Shown here piece by piece: positions 59,875 through 64,000 of a stretch of 64,000 nucleotides of DNA. The position numbers were made by a program, and so were the translations under genes. Source of the stretch: Saccharicrinis sp963677655 (GTDB lineage: Bacteria > Bacteroidota > Bacteroidia > Bacteroidales > Marinilabiliaceae); the NCBI GenBank assembly GCA_963677655.1, contig OY782088.1; one strand, 5' to 3'. How positions within the stretch are numbered: position 1 is the first letter of the stretch; each line of letters starts with the position of its first letter. Below the pieces are notes generated by a model, which saw nothing but the letters and a program-made list of their open reading frames with translations, was not told where the DNA came from and made no database searches.

Positions 59875-61092
59875 ATGAAGATATTAGTTTTAAATTGTGG
59901 TAGTTCCTCAATTAAATATCAGTTGTTCAATATGGATGATGCAAGTCATGATGTATTGGCCAAAGGAGGTATTGAAAAAATTGGACTTAAAGGTTCATTT
60001 TTAAAACATGAAAAAGAGAGTGGAGAAAAAGTTTTACTTGAAGGTGAAATCTTAGATCACCAAACAGGTATCGATTATATTTTAGGTGTTTTATCAAGTG
60101 AAAAGCACGGTTGTATTAAAAACCTTGAAGAAATTGACGCAGTAGGACACCGTGTTGTACATGGAGGTGAAACATTTAATTCAAGTGTATTCATTACAAA
60201 TGAAGTAGTTGAAAAAATGAATGAGTGTATTGAGTTAGCTCCTTTACACAACCCACCAAACTTAAGTGGTATTTCTGCAATTGAATCATTACTTCCAAGT
60301 GTACCTCAAGTAGGAGTATTTGATACTGCATTTCACCAAACAATGCCAAAGCATGCTTATATGTATGCAATTCCTTATTCTTTATATGAGAAATACGGAA
60401 TACGTAGATATGGTTTCCATGGAACCAGTCATAAATATGTTTCTGCAAGAGCATGTGAAATTTTAGGTGAAGAATATAAAGACAAGAAAATTATTTCGTG
60501 TCACTTAGGAAACGGTGCTTCTATTGCAGCTATTAAAAACGGAGTATCAGTTGATACATCAATGGGATTTACTCCGGTAGAAGGTTTAATGATGGGTACA
60601 AGAGCTGGAGACCTTGATATTGGTGCAGCTACATTCATTATGGATAAAGAGATGATTGGTACTAAATCAGCTAGTATATTATTCAATAAGCAAAGTGGTT
60701 TAATGGGTGTTACTGGTGTTTCTTCTGATATGCGTGACTTACTTGCTGCATCAAAAGAGAATAACTCAAAGGCTATTCTTGGTATGGAAATGTATTCATA
60801 CAGAATCAAAAAGTATGTAGGTTCTTATGCTGCTGCAATGGGAGGTGTTGATATCATTACATTTACTGGTGGTATTGGTGAGTTTGCTCATTACATCAGA
60901 AAAGATGTATGTGAAGAACTAGGATTTATGGGTATTGAAATGGACTCTGCAGCTAATGAAGCAGCTTTAGGAAAAGAAGCTGTTATTAGTAGCGATAAGA
61001 GTAATGTAACAGTAATGGTTGTTCCTACAGACGAGGAATTAATGATTGCTCAAGATACTAAGAAGATCGTTGAAGAGCTTGCTAACAGATAA
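59875..61092 (+). CDS. ackA: Acetate kinase
   Basis: AckA converts acetyl phosphate and ADP to acetate and ATP. The 405-residue protein has the ASKHA signatures: VLNCGSSSIKYQLFNM, the PLHNPPN motif, GVFDTAFHQTMP, YGFHGTSHKYV, the catalytic Asp/Arg region, TRAGDLDIG, and FTGGIGEFAHYIRK. The product completes the Pta-AckA pathway of substrate-level phosphorylation. A strong terminator follows, then the IS110 element and the ptb-buk pair. Confidence 0.97.
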   Translation: MKILVLNCGSSSIKYQLFNMDDASHDVLAKGGIEKIGLKGSFLKHEKESGEKVLLEGEILDHQTGIDYILGVLSSEKHGCIKNLEEIDAVGHRVVHGGETFNSSVFITNEVVEKMNECIELAPLHNPPNLSGISAIESLLPSVPQVGVFDTAFHQTMPKHAYMYAIPYSLYEKYGIRRYGFHGTSHKYVSARACEILGEEYKDKKIISCHLGNGASIAAIKNGVSVDTSMGFTPVEGLMMGTRAGDLDIGAATFIMDKEMIGTKSASILFNKQSGLMGVTGVSSDMRDLLAASKENNSKAILGMEMYSYRIKKYVGSYAAAMGGVDIITFTGGIGEFAHYIRKDVCEELGFMGIEMDSAANEAALGKEAVISSDKSNVTVMVVPTDEELMIAQDTKKIVEELANR

Positions 61093-61121
61093 TTTAAGTA
61101 AGTTTTATTAAATATTTTTTT

Positions 61122-61167
61122 AACCGCAAAATGTAAAAGGTAACTTTTATGTTTTGCGGTTTTTTTA
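61122..61167 (+). terminator. Rho-independent terminator after ackA
   Basis: A long stem of about 18 bp, starting AACCGCAAAATGTAAAAG with CTTTTATGTTTTGCGGTT, and a 4-nt loop followed by TTTTTT. Confidence 0.88.
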
Positions 61168-61235
61168 TGATCAATGTTCTTGTTTTCTGCATATAAGCAT
61201 GATATTTTTACACTTAACCTGAGCCAATAATTTTA

Positions 61236-61246
61236 AATCGAGTTTG
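61236..61246 (+). repeat. Direct repeat flanking IS110 transposase (left)
   Basis: AATCGAGTTTG occurs here, 64 bp before the transposase ATG, and again at 62432-62442, 57 bp after its stop. It may mark the ends of the element or lie near them. Confidence 0.45.
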
Positions 61247-61309
61247 TATGTTTAAATCGTGAAGACCTAGAGGTATTAACTTTATTGTATTTACTAAAAT
61301 ATTAAGGTC

Positions 61310-62374
61310 ATGAAACGGAATTTAGACAAATTAGATTTTAGCGGCCACAACATTTATGTAGGCATTGATGTGCACAAGAAGAATTGGAGTGTATGTATCT
61401 TAAGTGATAAACTTGAGCACAATCTTTTTTCACAGGATCCAGAGCCCAAAATTCTAATCAATCATTTACGCAAAAATTATCCAGGAGCTAATTATTATAG
61501 TTCATACGAGGCGGGTTTTTGCGGTTTTTGGATACATCAGGAGTTAGTTGATTCAGGAATTATTAATTCTGTAGTAAACCCATCCGATATACCAACAACT
61601 GATAAAGAAAAGAAACAAAAAAGAGATAAGATAGATAGCAGAAAAATAGCTAAAGCTTTACGAAATAAAACCATTCATGCTATTTACGTACCCAAAGAAG
61701 ATATACTTGAAGATCGTCTTGTGATAAGAAATAGACAAAAGTTATTAGCAGATATAAAGAGATGTAAATGCAGAATAAAATCCCTGTTAAACTATTTTGG
61801 AAAAGAAATACCTCCAGAATTGAATTCTCCATATTGGAATAAAAAATTTAGGTTGTGGTTACGGAGTAATCTCTTTAAATACGCATCTGGAAATATATCG
61901 CTGAATTCTTTACTTAACGAACTAGAATATATTGAAAGTCAAAAGAAGATTATTGATAAGCAAATAGTATTGCTGTCTGAAACAAAATATAGTAACTTGC
62001 TTAATGTATTAAAAAGTATTTCAGGAATTGGTCTATTAGGTGCAATGACACTAATTCTTGAAATAGGAGATATGAAACGTTTTAAAACAAATGATCAACT
62101 GCATAGCTTCTGTGGATTTATTCCCAATGTTTATGCGTCTGGTGATAGAGAAAAAGTAGGGAGGATAACTAAGCGGCATAACACTTTTATACGACCTACT
62201 TTAATACAATGTGCTTGGAGAGCGGCAAAAAAAGATCCAGTATTATCAATAAAATATTTACAACTATGCAAACGAATGAAAGCAAATAAAGCAATAATTA
62301 GGATTGCAAAGAAGTTGTTGAATAGAGTAAGATATGCCTGGCTTAACGGAAAGTATGAAATAAAATACCTATAA
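61310..62374 (+). CDS. IS110-family transposase
   Basis: A 354-residue DEDD transposase. The RuvC-like N-terminal domain has Asp20 in YVGIDVHKKNWSV, Glu near 67 in SYEAGFCG and the Asp pair near 103-106 in KRDKIDSRKIAKAL. The C-terminal Tnp_20 domain starts at SISGIGLLGAMTLILEIGDM and has the catalytic-Ser segment VYASGDREKVGRITKRHN. The frame is intact. IS110-family elements are guided by a structured non-coding RNA from one element end, lack long terminal inverted repeats, and move as circles. Its DNA separates ackA from ptb-buk. Confidence 0.95.
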   Translation: MKRNLDKLDFSGHNIYVGIDVHKKNWSVCILSDKLEHNLFSQDPEPKILINHLRKNYPGANYYSSYEAGFCGFWIHQELVDSGIINSVVNPSDIPTTDKEKKQKRDKIDSRKIAKALRNKTIHAIYVPKEDILEDRLVIRNRQKLLADIKRCKCRIKSLLNYFGKEIPPELNSPYWNKKFRLWLRSNLFKYASGNISLNSLLNELEYIESQKKIIDKQIVLLSETKYSNLLNVLKSISGIGLLGAMTLILEIGDMKRFKTNDQLHSFCGFIPNVYASGDREKVGRITKRHNTFIRPTLIQCAWRAAKKDPVLSIKYLQLCKRMKANKAIIRIAKKLLNRVRYAWLNGKYEIKYL

Positions 62375-62389
62375 ATCTATATATTGTTT

Positions 62390-62450
62390 GGAGTTCCGTT
62401 CACGTGAGTTGCAGCCTTTGGTCTGTTTTTTAATCGAGTTTGCGGACTCC
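62390..62450 (+). other. Structured non-coding segment downstream of IS110 transposase
   Basis: A stem pairs GGAGTTCCG (62390-62398) with CGGACTCC (62443-62450), with one bulged base and a loop of 44 nt that includes the right copy of AATCGAGTTTG. It is a candidate for part of the guide (bridge) RNA or for the element's right end. Confidence 0.35.
62432..62442 (+). repeat. Direct repeat flanking IS110 transposase (right)
   Basis: The right copy of AATCGAGTTTG; see the left copy at 61236-61246. Confidence 0.45.
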
Positions 62451-62578
62451 ATTCTATAAATTAATATGATATAAACTTGCAGCTATTTTAATAATAGTCT
62501 GTTGATAGAAGTCTGATTTTATAGGAATATGAATGTTGATTAGTTTTTTCTAATCGAATACAAGATATTATTGCCTTA

Positions 62579-62633
62579 TGATTGGTCAAGGGTGTATAAA
62601 TGGCTTCGTGCCTCAGCCACCCTTGACTAATCA
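62579..62633. other. Long stem-loop between IS110 and ptb
   Basis: 16-bp arms (TGATTGGTCAAGGGTG and CACCCTTGACTAATCA) pair with one G-U and a 23-nt loop that holds a smaller GGC/GCC stem. There is no T run on either side, so it is not a standard terminator. It could be a palindromic repeat unit, an RNA of the IS element or an operator. Confidence 0.5.
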
Positions 62634-62752
62634 TAACTCATACATAAATAACGCATTAGATTAAAAAAAAATAAAAAAAGAAAATACCTCTATATATTAG
62701 GATATTAACATAGAAACTCAGGTTTTAAGCAAAATCGAAAAAATATTAGAGT

Positions 62753-63649
62753 ATGTTTAAGAAACTATCAGATCTTGAATTACTTATTAAAAAAAATAAA
62801 GTAGTTAAGGTTCTGGCATTAGCTGTATCGCAGGATGCACATTCATTGTATGCTGTATATCAGGCTTATGCTGCCGGAATTATTAAGCCTGTTTTAATTG
62901 GTGATGTTGAATTAACTAAATGCATTATCAAACAAGCTGGATTTGACTTTGAAGGGGCAACATTCATTGATGAAGCAGATCAGGCAAAGTGTGTAGAAAT
63001 AGCTGTTAAAATGGTTAGTAGAGGAGAGGCTGATGTTTTAATGAAAGGAAAAGTTGCTACGCCGGTTTTATTAAAAGGGGTATTAAATAAAGAATGGGGG
63101 CTTCGTAAAGGTAAATTGCTATCTCATTTTGCTTTATTTGAAGTTGAAACTTACCATAAGTTAATTGCGGTTACGGATGTAGCCATGAATATAGCACCAA
63201 ATTTAAATGATAAAATAGCTATACTTAATAACTCAGTTGGGTATTTAAATAAATTAGGAATGCAAAAACCTAAGGTTGCAGTTTTAGGTGCAATTGAAAT
63301 GGTGAATGAAAGTATGCAAGCCACTTTGGATGCAGCATTGTTATCAAAAATGAATCAAAGAGATCAAATTACAAACTGTATTATAGATGGACCTTTGGCT
63401 TTTGATAATGCAGTTAGTTTTGAAAGTGCTCGCCATAAAAATATAAAAAGTTCTGTTGCAGGAGATACTGATTTATTGTTAATGCCTGATATTGAGGTTG
63501 GAAATGTATTGTATAAATCATTAGTGTTTTTTGCAAAAGCAAAGGTTGCTTCTGTTATTTTAGGTGCAAAATCCCCAATAGTACTCACTTCACGCAGTGA
63601 TTCTGAAGAATCAAAATATAATAGTATTTTATTGGCTGTTCTTGGATAA
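62753..63649 (+). CDS. ptb: Phosphate butyryltransferase
   Basis: A 298-residue PTA/PTB-fold protein that interconverts butyryl-CoA (or branched acyl-CoA) and acyl phosphate. Recognisable parts are AVSQDAHSLYAVYQAYAAG, ADVLMKGKVATPVLLKGVLN, VLGAIEMVNESMQATLDAA and CIIDGPLAFDNAVSF. It is closer to Ptb than to Pta by length and by its pairing with a butyrate kinase gene 130 bp downstream. An AT-rich leader with poly-A tracts precedes it, after the IS110 element. Confidence 0.93.
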   Translation: MFKKLSDLELLIKKNKVVKVLALAVSQDAHSLYAVYQAYAAGIIKPVLIGDVELTKCIIKQAGFDFEGATFIDEADQAKCVEIAVKMVSRGEADVLMKGKVATPVLLKGVLNKEWGLRKGKLLSHFALFEVETYHKLIAVTDVAMNIAPNLNDKIAILNNSVGYLNKLGMQKPKVAVLGAIEMVNESMQATLDAALLSKMNQRDQITNCIIDGPLAFDNAVSFESARHKNIKSSVAGDTDLLLMPDIEVGNVLYKSLVFFAKAKVASVILGAKSPIVLTSRSDSEESKYNSILLAVLG

Positions 63650-63779
63650 CCCTGACACAGTTACTTTTATTTTAATAATTAAGTAAATTATTTTATGTTA
63701 GCGGTGCATTAAAAATTATATGTAATAAAGGGAAGAAATTAGTACTTAAGTATTGTTAAATCAAATGTAAAACACACCT

Positions 63780-64000
63780 ATGGAAACATTTCAAATTTTA
63801 GTCTTAAATCCAGGATCTACATCTACTAAAATTGCAGTTTATGAGAATGAAAAATCTATTTTTCTAAAAAATATAAAACATTCATCGGATGAAATTGCTG
63901 CTTTTAAAACAATTGCAGATCAATATGAGTTTAGGAAAGATGTTATTTTGAAAGAATTAGAAAGTGCAGATGTTGAAATAAATAAAATAGATGCAGTTGT
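63780..64000 (+). CDS. buk: Butyrate kinase, 3'-truncated by window edge
   Basis: The plus strand reads in frame from ATG at 63780 to the window edge: METFQILVLNPGSTSTKIAVYENEK, with no stop in 73 codons. LNPGSTSTKIAVY is the phosphate-1 motif of butyrate kinases, which differs from the LNCGSSSIKYQLF of acetate kinase. It would convert butyryl phosphate and ADP to butyrate and ATP after Ptb. Only the N-terminal fifth is in the window. Confidence 0.92.
   Translation, partial: METFQILVLNPGSTSTKIAVYENEKSIFLKNIKHSSDEIAAFKTIADQYEFRKDVILKELESADVEINKIDAV

Larger units (their letters stand above)
61170..62450 (+). mobile_element. IS110-family insertion sequence (ends approximate)
   Basis: The element contains the IS110 transposase. 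The left boundary must lie after the ackA terminator (61167); the right one is uncertain. Candidate boundaries are the AATCGAGTTTG direct repeats at 61236-61246 and 62432-62442. A GC-containing stem, GGAGTTCCG with CGGACTCC, spans 62390-62450 at the right side. No terminal inverted repeat or target duplication of the usual kind is seen, as expected for the family. Confidence 0.55.

Overview
The window is AT-rich DNA from a member of the Bacteroidota. The order Marinilabiliales or a close relative seems likely, but that placement is inferred from gene content and not measured. The evidence is: promoters with a TAnnTTTG -7 element, lipoproteins with a Ser just before the lipobox Cys, a NigD-like protein, a FeoA-FeoB fusion with its Cys-rich partner, the recF-DUF721 pair, the folP-cdaA pair and a monomeric isocitrate dehydrogenase. 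Metabolism looks fermentative or facultatively anaerobic: Hcp, phosphate acetyltransferase with acetate kinase, phosphate butyryltransferase with butyrate kinase, and a biotin-dependent carboxyltransferase.

Layout. 1-1.7 kb: the edge of an integrated element, with a tyrosine integrase and a co-oriented unknown gene that runs off the left end, lying against the 3' end of mnmE. 1.8-11.7 kb: mnmE, two chemoreceptors, sucD, the feoAB iron-uptake operon and a GNAT acetyltransferase. 11.8-15.3 kb: a nitrosative-stress module of hcp, an iron-sulfur protein and a divergent Crp/Fnr-type regulator that share a palindromic operator. 15.4-21.4 kb: a NigD-like lipoprotein, two tRNA-Arg genes, a gene-free stretch packed with degenerate hairpins, a hybrid histidine kinase, an SDR, and tRNA-Tyr/Thr/Gly. 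21.4-25.1 kb: ribH, a TPR protein, recF-DUF721 and murQ. 25.5-28.3 kb: an uncharacterised pair, a radical SAM enzyme and an exported protein. 28.8-37 kb: ndk, a DHH phosphoesterase, an FKBP lipoprotein, an M19-type dipeptidase, a carboxylase subunit with two biotinyl domains, an RNase H and two lipoproteins. 37.5-44.2 kb: a TolC-HlyD-RND efflux operon with small accessory genes. 44.6-50.5 kb: folP-cdaA and a small membrane protein, an epimerase, an MFS transporter, a MaoC dehydratase, a lone DEAD-box N-terminal domain and an unknown protein. 50.7-57.3 kb: topB, dnaX (interrupted by a -1 frameshift at a classic slippery site) and icd. 57.7-64 kb: an acyl-phosphate cluster, pta-hbd-ackA and then ptb-buk, with an IS110-family transposase between the halves; buk runs off the right end.

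Most of the window is ordinary core genome. The items most worth a second look are the dnaX frameshift site, the integrase at the mnmE 3' end, the radical SAM/exported-protein pair, the tandem biotinyl domains, the hairpin array near 17 kb, a dispersed 55-bp repeat, and the IS110 element with structured non-coding flanks. I see no rRNA, no CRISPR array and no riboswitch that I can recognise.
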